Shown here: one piece after another, positions 44,645 through 51,950 of the stretch | Layout: each line of letters starts with the position of its first letter | Numbering within the stretch: the stretch's first letter is position 1 | Source of the DNA: Bacillota bacterium | GTDB taxonomy: Bacteria; Bacillota; Clostridia; DSM-8532 | DNA: 64,000 bases | Assembly (NCBI GenBank): GCA_023415825.1 | Contig: JAEZJF010000013.1 | Location: 124,001 to 188,000, forward strand | Direction: 5' to 3' | Notes under the pieces: model-generated | Database searches by the model: none | The model's input: the letters and a program-made list of their open reading frames with translations, nothing else | Told to the model about the DNA's origin: nothing | Made by a program: the position numbers and the translations under genes

Positions 44645-44712
44645 GAGTGCGCAGAGCGCACAACAAGCCTCGACCCGTGAACAGGGTTCTACGCTTGCCA
44701 ACGAATAAAAGA
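44645..44712 (+). repeat. Dispersed repeat family 3, copy between the two transketolase genes
   Basis: GTGCGC-AGA-GCGCAC forms a hairpin, followed by AACAAGCCTCGACCCGTG, AACAGGGTT, GCTTGCCAACGAATAAAAG. The copy at 49347-49432 has the same order of blocks. It separates two subunit genes of one enzyme yet carries no T-run, so read-through is expected. Confidence 0.6.
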
Positions 44713-44740
44713 CCTTAAATTTATCATGGAGGGATTTGCC

Positions 44741-45676
44741 ATGTCAGAAAAAATTGCAACCCGTGTGGCCTATGGAACAGCTCTTGCTGAAATTGGCCAT
44801 AATGAAAATATAGTCGTTTTGGATGCCGACCTATCAAAGTCCACCAGAACGGATTTTTTCCAAAAGAAATATCCTGACAGACACTTGAATATAGGTATTG
44901 CCGAAGGTAATATGATGGCTGTGGCCGCTGGCCTCGCTACCTGTGGCAAGACAGTTTTTGCCAGTACCTTTGCGATCTTTGCATCAGGAAGAGCCTATGA
45001 CGCTGTGCGAAACTCGATTGGTTATCCCCATCTTAATGTTAAGATTGGCGCAACTCATGCCGGTATAACAGTTGGTGAGGACGGTGCTTCCCATCAGGCC
45101 ATTGAGGATCTTGCACTCATGCGCGCTATCCCAGGAATGACAGTTATTTCACCTGCCGACGCTGTTTCAACTGCTGCTCTTGTTAAACAGGCCGCTGAAA
45201 TGTATGGCCCTGTTTATTTAAGACTGGGTCGTTTGGATGTCCCCGTGATTTATCCCCAGGATGCCCAATTCCAAATTGGTAAGGGTATTATGGTAAGGGA
45301 CGGGAAGGATATTACCCTGATTGCAACAGGCTTCATGGTCGACCCGGCTCTTAAAGCGGCTGAAAGCCTCCAGGCTGAAGGCGTTTCTGCCCGTGTCATT
45401 GATATCCATACCATCAAGCCCATTGATGCTGAGATTATCATTAAGGCGGCAAAAGAAACAGGCGCCGTTGTAACCTGCGAGGAACACAATATCATAGGCG
45501 GCTTGGGCAGCGCAGTTGCCGAGGTTCTGGTTAAGAATGCCCCTGTGCCGGTAGAAATGGTGGGCATTGAGGATGTATTCGGAAAGTCGGGTAAGCCTGC
45601 CGATTTGCTTCCCATGTACGGACTTACTGCCGAGAAAGTTTTGGAAAAAGCCAAGCTGGTTTTAAAGAGAAAGTAA
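44741..45676 (+). CDS. Transketolase, C-terminal (pyrimidine-binding) subunit
   Basis: A 311-residue half-transketolase with the Pyr domain (RVAYGTALAEIGHNENIVVLDADL, IGIAEGNMMAVAAGLA with the Glu that activates the cofactor, FASTFAIFASGRAYDAVRNSIGY). The C-terminal domain follows (KDITLIATGFMVDPALKAAESL, THAGITVGEDGASHQ earlier). ATG 44741 has GGAGGG eight bases before it. A start 15 bases upstream would overlap that site. The operon ends at the terminator 45690-45735. Confidence 0.95.
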   Translation: MSEKIATRVAYGTALAEIGHNENIVVLDADLSKSTRTDFFQKKYPDRHLNIGIAEGNMMAVAAGLATCGKTVFASTFAIFASGRAYDAVRNSIGYPHLNVKIGATHAGITVGEDGASHQAIEDLALMRAIPGMTVISPADAVSTAALVKQAAEMYGPVYLRLGRLDVPVIYPQDAQFQIGKGIMVRDGKDITLIATGFMVDPALKAAESLQAEGVSARVIDIHTIKPIDAEIIIKAAKETGAVVTCEEHNIIGGLGSAVAEVLVKNAPVPVEMVGIEDVFGKSGKPADLLPMYGLTAEKVLEKAKLVLKRK

Positions 45677-45689
45677 GAGATGCATAAAG

Positions 45690-45735
45690 AAAGAGGCGGT
45701 TTGGAATGATCAATCATTCCAAACTGCCTCTTTTT
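45690..45735. terminator. Strong bidirectional terminator after the transketolase operon
   Basis: AAAGAGGC-G-GTTTGGAATGAT pairs with ATCATTCCAAAC-T-GCCTCTTT, with almost no loop, and T-runs lie on both strands. It serves the convergent GNAT-argF operon too. Confidence 0.92.
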
Positions 45736-45757
45736 ACGTTCTATAATACATCATACT

Positions 45758-46225
45758 TTAATATTCCTTGGTTAGTCGTGCCCGTAAGTAGCCCCGGTCT
45801 GTCTCGACAGCTTCCACAAAGAAGCCGCGGCTGTAATAGAACCGCATGAGCACACCGTGGCGGGAAGCAGTGTGAAGTGTTACTTTCCGCACGCCCTTAC
45901 CTGTAAGATATTTATCGACTACACTCATAAGGGCTTTTCCTATACCGATGTTCCGGTTGTTGTAATCAACGGCAAAACGGCTTAAATAAGCTTCGTCACC
46001 ATGAATATCCAGCCTTACAGTGCCCACGATGGTGTCATCAATTACAGCGATGTAGACAGCTTTTGAGGCAATTTCCCTGCAGATGTCTTCAACTGTTTCA
46101 GAGAGAGCCTCGAGCTTGTTTTGGCCTGTAATGGCACTGTACTCTCTAAATGCGGTTTGCAGTATTTCGAAAACAGCGGGCGCATCTTGCATGGTTGCAC
46201 GTCTGATAATAAACGAATAAAGCAT
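45758..46225 (-). CDS. GNAT family N-acetyltransferase linked to argF
   Basis: A 155-residue acetyltransferase with the acetyl-CoA motif RNIGIGKALMSVVDKYL and a typical four-motif GNAT fold (FIIRRATMQDAPAVFEIL, VGTVRLDIHGDEAYLSRFAVD, FYYSRGFFVEA). It starts four bases after the argF stop, so the two are co-transcribed behind an ARG-box-like promoter. A role in arginine synthesis, such as making N-acetylglutamate, is a reasonable guess from context, but the sequence alone does not show the substrate. Confidence 0.85.
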   Translation of the reverse strand: MLYSFIIRRATMQDAPAVFEILQTAFREYSAITGQNKLEALSETVEDICREIASKAVYIAVIDDTIVGTVRLDIHGDEAYLSRFAVDYNNRNIGIGKALMSVVDKYLTGKGVRKVTLHTASRHGVLMRFYYSRGFFVEAVETDRGYLRARLTKEY

Positions 46226-46229
46226 AGTA

Positions 46230-47150
46230 TCACCCCAAGAGCTTCACAAGTACGGCTTTTTGAGCATGGAGCCTGTTTTCTGCCTCATCAAAAACAACGG
46301 ATTTTGGTCCGTCAATCACATCGGCAGTTACTTCATAACCCCTGTAAGCGGGCAGACAATGCATAAATATTGCATCGCTTTTTGCCTTTTTCATAAGCAT
46401 TTCATTGACCTGATAGGGCATAAAAACTTGTATGCGCTCTTCCTTCTCGGTTTCCATTCCCATGCTGACCCATGTGTCGGTATAGACAACGTCTGCATCC
46501 TTTACTGCCTCCAAAGGATCATGGGTGGTCATAACAACTGCTCCTGTTTCAAGAGCAGCCTCTTTTGCCAGCTTAATAGAGTTTTCTTCGCATTCATAGC
46601 CCTGAGGTGATGCAACCGAAATATTCATGCCTACTTTGGCGCAGCCAATCAAAAGAGAGTTTGCTACATTGTTCCCATCCCCAACATAGGCCAGCTTTAG
46701 ACCGGCGAGCTTTCCTTTGCTTTCTTTTATGGTTTGCAGGTCAGCAAGAATCTGGCAAGGGTGTTGACTGTCAGTCAGGCCGTTTATGACCGGAATAGTG
46801 CCGCAGTCAGCCAGATCTACCACATCACTGTGCTTGAATGTCCTGATCATGATGCCATCAATGTAGCGTGACAATGTTTTTGCGGTATCTGAGACAGTTT
46901 CACCTCTACCCAACTGAATATCGTTGGAGCTTAAAAACAGAGAATAGCCTCCCAATTGGTACATGGCAACTTCGAAAGACACTCTTGTTCTGGTGGAGGA
47001 TTTTGCAAATATCAGGCCAAGAGATTTTCCCTTCAACAGATGATTGTGTCTTATACCGTTTTTATTCTCATATTTCAATTTCTCAGCCATCTTTAGAGTT
47101 TCCTGTATTTCACTGCTGGTCCAGTCGCTTAAGCATATTAGATGCTTCAT
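46230..47150 (-). CDS. argF: Ornithine carbamoyltransferase
   Basis: A 306-residue transcarbamylase. The carbamoyl phosphate site STRTR is at 52-56. The sequence also shows the LTDSQHPCQILADLQT motif, DTWVSMG for ornithine binding and FMHCLPAYRG near the C-terminus. It makes citrulline from ornithine and carbamoyl phosphate. The biosynthetic enzyme is favoured over a catabolic ArcB because of the ARG-box promoter and no arcA or arcC nearby. GTGGTG precedes the ATG. Confidence 0.96.
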   Translation of the reverse strand: MKHLICLSDWTSSEIQETLKMAEKLKYENKNGIRHNHLLKGKSLGLIFAKSSTRTRVSFEVAMYQLGGYSLFLSSNDIQLGRGETVSDTAKTLSRYIDGIMIRTFKHSDVVDLADCGTIPVINGLTDSQHPCQILADLQTIKESKGKLAGLKLAYVGDGNNVANSLLIGCAKVGMNISVASPQGYECEENSIKLAKEAALETGAVVMTTHDPLEAVKDADVVYTDTWVSMGMETEKEERIQVFMPYQVNEMLMKKAKSDAIFMHCLPAYRGYEVTADVIDGPKSVVFDEAENRLHAQKAVLVKLLG

Positions 47151-47183
47151 ATAACATCACCACTTTCAGAATTGATATGCATG

Positions 47184-47213
47184 ATTATACATTGAAATGT
47201 ATAAAAATGCAAT
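47184..47213 (-). promoter_or_regulatory. argF promoter overlapped by an ARG-box-like site
   Basis: On the minus strand TTGCAT (47212-47207) and TATAAT (47189-47184) are 17 bp apart. Plus-strand AATGTATAAAAATGCAAT (47196-47213) closely matches the Bacillus AhrC box (CATGAATAAAAATGCAA type) and covers the -35 and spacer. Confidence 0.75.
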
Positions 47214-47342
47214 AAGCTTTTTTCATGAAATTTTTCGACAATGGTTTAACACGCTTAATCAGCGGAATTCTCCCCTTACCTGGACAATAATGAATAAAAA
47301 CTTTCGGTCTCAAAATTCATTATGGATATAAATTAGAAATGG

Positions 47343-47370
47343 TAAACTAGACCTATTGCTTTGCCGATAT
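47343..47370 (+). promoter_or_regulatory. SigD-type (flagellar) promoter upstream of motAB
   Basis: TAAA (47343-47346), 16 bases, GCCGATAT (47363-47370) matches the SigD consensus (TAAA, 14-16 bases, GCCGATAT) fully. It is about 195 bases before motA. The leader between it and motA shows no gene. Confidence 0.85.
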
Positions 47371-47564
47371 ATGTTTTGTTGGGTGTTAAGAAAACGTTAA
47401 AATATAACTTGCGATTACCTTTTCGCGGGGAATTGCTCTGATCGCTCTATTCTCCCAAAAAGAATCGGAATACATATTTAAGCGATCCTAAACAAGGAAG
47501 ATTACCTCATAAGAGGGTGCTCTTTTAGCGGAAAAAATAAAGATATACAAAAGCGGGTGGAGAT

Positions 47565-48374
47565 ATGGATCTTGCGTCAATAGTCGGTTTGGTTGCGGGT
47601 GTATTTGTATTGGCATATAGTATAATATCCGGCGGCGGTAACTTGGGTTTCTACGTTGATGTTCCCTCAATAGTCTGTACCATGGGTGGCGGTATTGCGT
47701 GTACGGTTTTGAGTTATCCTTTGGCTGACACCATCAAAGCGGTAAAAGCCCTGCCACTGATATTCAAGTCCCCTAAAGCATCGGCCATCAGTACCATACA
47801 AACCATGGTGGAGCTTTCTCAGAAAGCCCGCAGAGAGGGTCTTTTAGCTTTGGAATCAGCACAAAACGAGCTAAAGGACAGCTTCCTTAAAAAGGCCATG
47901 GAGCTTGTAGTAGACGGTATTGAGGCTGATATAGTCAAAACCTCCATGCAGCTTGAAATTGATAGTATGGCCATCCGGCACCAAAACGTGCAGGGGTATT
48001 ACAAGACACTAGCGTCGCAGTTTCCTGCATGGGGTATGATAGGAACCTTATTGGGCTTGGTCAATCTCTTAAAAACCATGGAAGATCCTTCAGCTATTGG
48101 TACGGCTATGTCTCTGGCTATTATAACAACCCTATACGGCAGTATTTTGGCCAACTACCTTTGTAACCCGATTGCGGCGAAGCTGGCAGGAAGCAGCGCC
48201 GAAGAGATCAGGCTCAAAGAAATGATGGTTGAAGGGGTTCTTTCCATTCAATCGGGTGAAAACCCAAGGCTCATGGAGCATAAATTAAAAACATTCCTTT
48301 CTCCTGAGCAGCAGGCCGGGTATGACGCTATTACACAAAATAACCAGGATAAGGGCGAAAAACCAGGCAATTAA
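47565..48374 (+). CDS. motA: Flagellar motor stator protein MotA
   Basis: A 269-residue protein with four membrane segments (about 4-20, 29-50, 147-170 and 180-202) and a large cytoplasmic loop (about 55-145) rich in charged residues that contact FliG. Landmarks are FVDVPS-like YVDVPSIVCTMGGG and FPAWGMIGTLLGLVNLLKTMEDPSAIG. With MotB it forms the ion channel that powers rotation. GGTGGAG precedes the ATG. Confidence 0.95.
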   Translation: MDLASIVGLVAGVFVLAYSIISGGGNLGFYVDVPSIVCTMGGGIACTVLSYPLADTIKAVKALPLIFKSPKASAISTIQTMVELSQKARREGLLALESAQNELKDSFLKKAMELVVDGIEADIVKTSMQLEIDSMAIRHQNVQGYYKTLASQFPAWGMIGTLLGLVNLLKTMEDPSAIGTAMSLAIITTLYGSILANYLCNPIAAKLAGSSAEEIRLKEMMVEGVLSIQSGENPRLMEHKLKTFLSPEQQAGYDAITQNNQDKGEKPGN

Positions 48375-48394
48375 TAAGGAAAATAGGTGAAGCT

Positions 48395-49168
48395 ATGGCG
48401 AGAAAAAAAGAACAGGCATCAGAAGGCGCACCGGAATGGATGGCTACATATAGTGATATGGTCACCTTAATGCTGTGTTTCTTTATTATGTTGTTTGCTA
48501 TGTCGACTGTTGACAAGAACCGGTTTACAGAAATTGCCGCCAGCCTGTCGAATTCGATGCTTAACCTGGGGAACGGAGATTCTATTCTTCCCTACAGTGG
48601 AAATAGTGTTATCACTATAGATTTTTCAAACGTCACTGAAGAAGCCAAGGCAAGGCAAAAAGAAAAATATATTGAAGCCGCTGAAGAAATGGTTGTTGAT
48701 GCCCAGCAGCAAATTGCGGACAAAAAAGTGGACGATGCAAAAAATCATATTCGTGATACTATCAGTGAGAAAGGTATTTCTGATAAGGTTCAGGTGGTGG
48801 AGGAGAAGGATTTTCTTCTTATCCGACTTGATTCAGAGGTTTTCTTTGATTCAGGCAGTGCGGATATCCGCACTGAGGGCATGAAGCTGTTATCGTCCTT
48901 GGCAATGACCTTAAGCGGCATTGAAAACGAAATTATGGTTTCTGGTCATACTGACAATATACCCATTCACAATGCCCAGTTTAAATCCAATTGGGAGCTT
49001 TCAACGGCTCGTGCGACGAATGTGGTAAGTTACTTTGTCAATGTGGAAAAGCTGAATCCAGAGCTTTTTACGGCTACTGGCAATGGCGAATTCAGGCCAA
49101 CCGGGGATAATAACACAGCTGAAGGACGCCAAAAAAATCGTCGCATTGAAATAAAGATTATCAAGTAA
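48395..49168 (+). CDS. motB: Flagellar motor stator protein MotB
   Basis: A 257-residue protein with a short cytoplasmic N-terminus, one membrane helix (about 17-38) bearing the essential Asp21 (YSDMVTLMLCFFIMLFAMS) and a periplasmic-side OmpA-like peptidoglycan-binding domain (about 130-255: FFDSGSADIRTEG, ISGHTDN-like VSGHTDNIPIHN, NRRIEIKI). Its stop codon TAA forms the left edge of a family 1 repeat. Ion type (H+ or Na+) cannot be fixed from this alone. Confidence 0.95.
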   Translation: MARKKEQASEGAPEWMATYSDMVTLMLCFFIMLFAMSTVDKNRFTEIAASLSNSMLNLGNGDSILPYSGNSVITIDFSNVTEEAKARQKEKYIEAAEEMVVDAQQQIADKKVDDAKNHIRDTISEKGISDKVQVVEEKDFLLIRLDSEVFFDSGSADIRTEGMKLLSSLAMTLSGIENEIMVSGHTDNIPIHNAQFKSNWELSTARATNVVSYFVNVEKLNPELFTATGNGEFRPTGDNNTAEGRQKNRRIEIKIIK

Positions 49169-49248
49169 GGAGCAATCGAAAGTTTAATTTTCGATCATCC
49201 CTTAAGGAGTAATCGGAAGTTAGTTTTTCGATTATCCCTAAGGAGTAG
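49167..49248 (+). repeat. Dispersed repeat family 1, copy 4: two short tandem units
   Basis: Two units of about 37 bases each run AAGGAGCAATCGAAAG...TTTTCGATCATCCCTT and AAGGAGTAATCGGAAG...TTTTCGATTATCCCTA. They lack the central hairpin of the other copies, so they appear to be the minimal form of the element. The first begins on the motB stop codon. Confidence 0.7.
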
Positions 49249-49346
49249 AATAGGGAAATATTATATAATAGGTAAGAACAGATGTATTCATTGTGAAGCT
49301 CTGTTCTTATTGCTATTTAGGGGTCTTTAAGCTTTCTCCTCTGATT

Positions 49347-49432
49347 AGAGTGCGCAGCACAACAAGCCTCGACCTAGGTTGCATAGGCGAGCAGCAAGCA
49401 CAGCTTGCGACCAGCCCATAAGCAACGAAAAG
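49347..49432 (+). repeat. Dispersed repeat family 3, copy before a small gene
   Basis: AGAGTGCGCAGCACAACAAG, CCTCGACCTAGGTTGCATAG, then CAAGCACAGCTTGCGACC (AAGC/GCTT pairing) and AAGCAACGAAAAG. It matches the element between the transketolase genes in block order and lies directly before the ribosome-binding site of the gene at 49444. Confidence 0.6.
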
Positions 49433-49443
49433 ATGGAGGTTTT

Positions 49444-49617
49444 ATGGAAACCATTGTTTGCGATATTGCAAAGAATCGTATGGAAAAGGATTTCAATGAC
49501 GCCCTCCACACTTTGGGGCTCTTTGTGACATCCATCCATTTTGACGACAGCGAGGGATTATCGGTGGTCCTCGAAATTTCTGCCAATGAAGGGGTTTTGA
49601 TCTTTTATGCTTCTTAA
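49444..49617 (+). CDS. Small hypothetical protein
   Basis: A 57-residue acidic protein (METIVCDIAKNRMEKDFN...) with no recognised domain. GGAGG lies four bases before the ATG with a good site, and the composition looks coding. It may fold as a small alpha/beta unit (LGLFVTSIHFDD, GLSVVLEISA). A longer frame reaches back into the repeat and is not favoured. Confidence 0.6.
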   Translation: METIVCDIAKNRMEKDFNDALHTLGLFVTSIHFDDSEGLSVVLEISANEGVLIFYAS

Positions 49618-49683
49618 AAAGTGTTCAAAAACCGGCAAGTATGTAAAATCTGGATGAGCTCAAGGCAATTAAAAGCCTTAACT

Positions 49684-49730
49684 AATTGGATAGGAGGCCA
49701 GCCTACTAAGGGCTGACCTCCTATCCAATT
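49684..49730. other. Long near-perfect hairpin (19-bp stem)
   Basis: AATTGGATAGGAGG (49684-49697) pairs with CCTCCTATCCAATT (49717-49730). After one C/A mismatch CAGCC pairs with GGCTG around a 7-base loop. There is no T-run on the plus side. It could be a terminator-like or dispersed element. The gap 49618-49878 holds this and an inverted family 3 copy. Confidence 0.6.
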
Positions 49731-49788
49731 TAGGTGTGATCCTAGCCGGAGCACACCTCTGTTACTGAGTAACAAGGTTCCGATGAAC

Positions 49789-49853
49789 GAACAGCTCATC
49801 AGATGGTGCTGTGGGTCGAGGCTTGTTGTGCGATGCCAGCGACATCGCACCCT
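49789..49853 (-). repeat. Dispersed repeat family 3, inverted copy
   Basis: GGGTCGAGGCTTGTTGTGCG is the reverse complement of the CGCACAACAAGCCTCGACC block of other copies. TGCGATG-CCAGCGA-CATCGCA forms its hairpin. A family 2-like TGTTACTGAGTAACAAGG lies just before it. Confidence 0.6.
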
Positions 49854-49878
49854 ATTATGGATAGGCTTTTTTTATGCG

Positions 49879-50085
49879 TCAGTCGGCAACTGGTACATCT
49901 CTGAAGAGAAGACTGATGCAGTAAAGTCCTGCAACACCCACCAAAGAATATACAATTCTCGTACCAAGTGTTGCTACGCCAAATATGCCTGCTACGAGGT
50001 CATATTGAAAAAGGCCTACCAGTAGCCAGTTAAGAGCGCCTATGATAACCAGTAATAGTGCAATTCTGTCAATCGGTGATCTCAT
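49879..50085 (-). CDS. DUF378 family small membrane protein
   Basis: A 68-residue protein with two membrane segments. It has the DUF378 pattern IDRIALLLVIIGALNWLLVGLFQYDLVAGIFG, then TRIVYSLVGVAGLYCISLL. Function unknown for the family, which is widespread in Firmicutes. AAAGGAG lies eight bases before the ATG on the minus strand. Confidence 0.9.
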   Translation of the reverse strand: MRSPIDRIALLLVIIGALNWLLVGLFQYDLVAGIFGVATLGTRIVYSLVGVAGLYCISLLFRDVPVAD

Positions 50086-50209
50086 AATCCTGACTCCTTT
50101 GCTTTTTTTTAAGCGGATGATTCCGCCTTCACGAGTTTATTATGGACATTTTTTTAAAATTAATTCCTTATTCTTATTGAAATGAATGAATATTTCTGTG
50201 ATATAATAA

Positions 50210-50404
50210 CATTACCTGTTGGAGAATTTAAAATTTCGAACAGGTGCCAAGTTATTGATACTTCGTATTAATACATCACCTGTTACGTATTAATAACATT
50301 ACCCACCAAATCGAAGAATTCAAGTGGGTCCCAAGAACATTGTTACTTCGTAACAAGCGAAATATGCGCTAATTGGTGTTTCGATGCTTGTTACTTTGTA
50401 AATA
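50210..50404 (+). repeat. Dispersed repeat family 2, copy C: two tandem elements
   Basis: Element 1: ACCTGTTGG...CGAACAGGT, then GTTATTGATACTTCGTATTA. Element 2: ACCCACC...AAATCGAAGAATT...GTGGGT, then TTGTTACTTCGTAACAAG and a later TTGTTACTTTGTAAATAA. Each pairs as a long hairpin followed by a small hairpin with a TTC loop. They fill the gap before the PC4-like gene. Confidence 0.65.
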
Positions 50405-50446
50405 AACCTTAAAAAAAGATAGATAGAACGAATGGAGGCAAAAGAT

Positions 50447-50674
50447 ATGGCAGATTTCTGGGATTCTGAAGAGCTCCTTGGCAAATTTGTGAAAAACAGC
50501 CGAGAAGAGATTCATATTAAAAAAGTGACCAAAAATACAAAGGCTTATGTAGATATTCGTACATTTTGGTTTGACAGCAACAGCGACGAATTCAGGCCAA
50601 GTCAGAAGGGTGTTGCCATCCCTCTGGAATTTGTCGGTGAGCTTAGGTCAGTTTTAGACACCATTGAGTCATAG
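50447..50674 (+). CDS. PC4/p15-type single-stranded DNA-binding protein (YdbC-like)
   Basis: A 75-residue protein with the PC4 coactivator-like fold: KFVKNSREEIHIKKVTKNTKAYVDIRTFWFD, FRPSQKGVAIPLEFVGELRSVLD. Relatives such as Lactococcus YdbC bind single-stranded nucleic acid as dimers. The PSQKGVAIP motif is characteristic of the family. ATG 50447 is chosen because GGAGG lies 8 bases upstream. Confidence 0.88.
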   Translation: MADFWDSEELLGKFVKNSREEIHIKKVTKNTKAYVDIRTFWFDSNSDEFRPSQKGVAIPLEFVGELRSVLDTIES

Positions 50675-50736
50675 GTGATACTCAATTAACTAATAAAATC
50701 AGTTTGCTACGAATCGTATAAGTAAGACAACTGCAA

Positions 50737-50765
50737 CCGCACCCGTAAAAGCTTTACGGGTGCGG
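50737..50765 (+). terminator. Hairpin after the PC4-like gene, possible terminator
   Basis: CCGCACCCGTAAA and TTTACGGGTGCGG form a perfect 13-bp stem around AGC. Only weak T-richness follows. The interval 50766-51023 has no supported gene but holds a possible SigE-like site (ATA, 17 bases, CATATACT near 50970-51000) before ytxC. Confidence 0.55.
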
Positions 50766-51023
50766 CATATTAGAACCGCACTTATTGCCGGCCGGGCGAA
50801 GAAGAAGGTGCGGATGATATAAGATATGCGCCAAAAGCCCGGGTTGTGATTCCACAAAAAAACACCGTCAATATCCATAAATGACTATTCATATCATTTT
50901 TCTGTTTGGTTAACCCTATCGTTACAATAAAATAATTGTCGTTTATTGGTATCTTAATTCCTTTATGTTCCGTATAACGGACAATGAGGATGACATATAC
51001 TACACCTGAAGGGATGTGAGAAG

Positions 51024-51866
51024 ATGCCATCCTTCAGGGTAGACTACGTGAAAGACATTAAAGGATTGGCCGGTTATCTGGAAAAAAGATTTGAGACCAA
51101 TATACGAAGTCCGTTCAGGGTTCGATTCAGCCAGGATGAACACTGTCTGACTGTTCTCATGGATGGCTGTATTAGAAAAAACGGCAGAAAATATCTGGCT
51201 GCTCTTAATCATTTATCAGATATGCTTGCTGAATATATTCTTAAATCTTATGAGAAAAACATACTTGAAAAGATTATCACCCGTATTTGTCAGGGTTTGC
51301 CTAAATCTGACCGGGATGAAATTTATCGTATTGCCTGCACAAGGCTTTATACCCAATGCGGAAGCGATTTAGGAAACCTTATAGAAACACGGAGAAGGCT
51401 TATTTCTGTTAAAATTGCAGAATATCTCAAAAATACCGAGAGCTTAACCTTGGAAGGCTTTGTTACCTTTCGTTTGGGAGAGTATGTAAAAAGACTCGAG
51501 ACCGAGGTTGAGCGCTCTATCCGCCAATATTTTATCGAACGGCAGTATGAGGAATATATTAACCTTTTGACTGCTTTTGTCCGAATGCAGGTTCCCCGGG
51601 TGCCGGAGCTTCATGTGTTTGCTCTTCACAGCGGGGGTTATAAGGTAGAGGGAGCTGACCCTTTTGAAATTCCTGAAGATGTCGCCGATGGTTTCGGAAT
51701 TAAAAATGGTAATTCTATCATAGAAGATGATGATTTTATGATCGGTTTTCTATTGACCTGTGCACCTGTAAGAATATTTATTCATAATGCTTCACGGTTC
51801 CGCAACAAGGAACTGCTCAATACTATTCGTATTGTCTTTTCCGAGTGTGTGCTGCTTAATGAATAA
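51024..51866 (+). CDS. ytxC: Putative sporulation protein YtxC
   Basis: A 280-residue protein matching the YtxC family by length and blocks such as YILKSYEKNILEKIITR, FVTFRLGEYVKRLETEVE and FLLTCAPVRIFIHNAS. It is predicted soluble. YtxC is linked to sporulation by its distribution, but its function is unknown. AAGGGATGTGAG precedes the ATG. The following gene has its own promoter. Confidence 0.82.
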   Translation: MPSFRVDYVKDIKGLAGYLEKRFETNIRSPFRVRFSQDEHCLTVLMDGCIRKNGRKYLAALNHLSDMLAEYILKSYEKNILEKIITRICQGLPKSDRDEIYRIACTRLYTQCGSDLGNLIETRRRLISVKIAEYLKNTESLTLEGFVTFRLGEYVKRLETEVERSIRQYFIERQYEEYINLLTAFVRMQVPRVPELHVFALHSGGYKVEGADPFEIPEDVADGFGIKNGNSIIEDDDFMIGFLLTCAPVRIFIHNASRFRNKELLNTIRIVFSECVLLNE

Positions 51867-51876
51867 TATAAAAAAG

Positions 51877-51905
51877 TTGTATCATCAAAGATTATTGTGT
51901 ATAAT
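51877..51905 (+). promoter_or_regulatory. SigA promoter of the PucR/CdaR regulator gene
   Basis: TTGTAT (51877-51882) and TATAAT (51900-51905) are 17 bp apart. Because the -10 lies inside the longest open frame, the start codon must be further downstream. Confidence 0.8.
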
Positions 51906-51950
51906 AAGAGCAAAGTATCGGGAATTTACCGTTTATTGGGGGTTGTTTGC

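Noticed and set aside
50210..50404. Tandem family 2 elements as a CRISPR array
   Set aside because: The units are unequal in length and sequence, there are no uniform spacers, and no cas genes are present.
50782..51030. 82-residue minus-strand ORF before ytxC
   Set aside because: It overlaps the ytxC start and likely promoter and has no ribosome-binding site. A coding role is not supported.
51897..51950. Upstream ATG start for the PucR/CdaR regulator
   Set aside because: The promoter -10 (51900-51905) overlaps it, so the codon would not be in the transcript.
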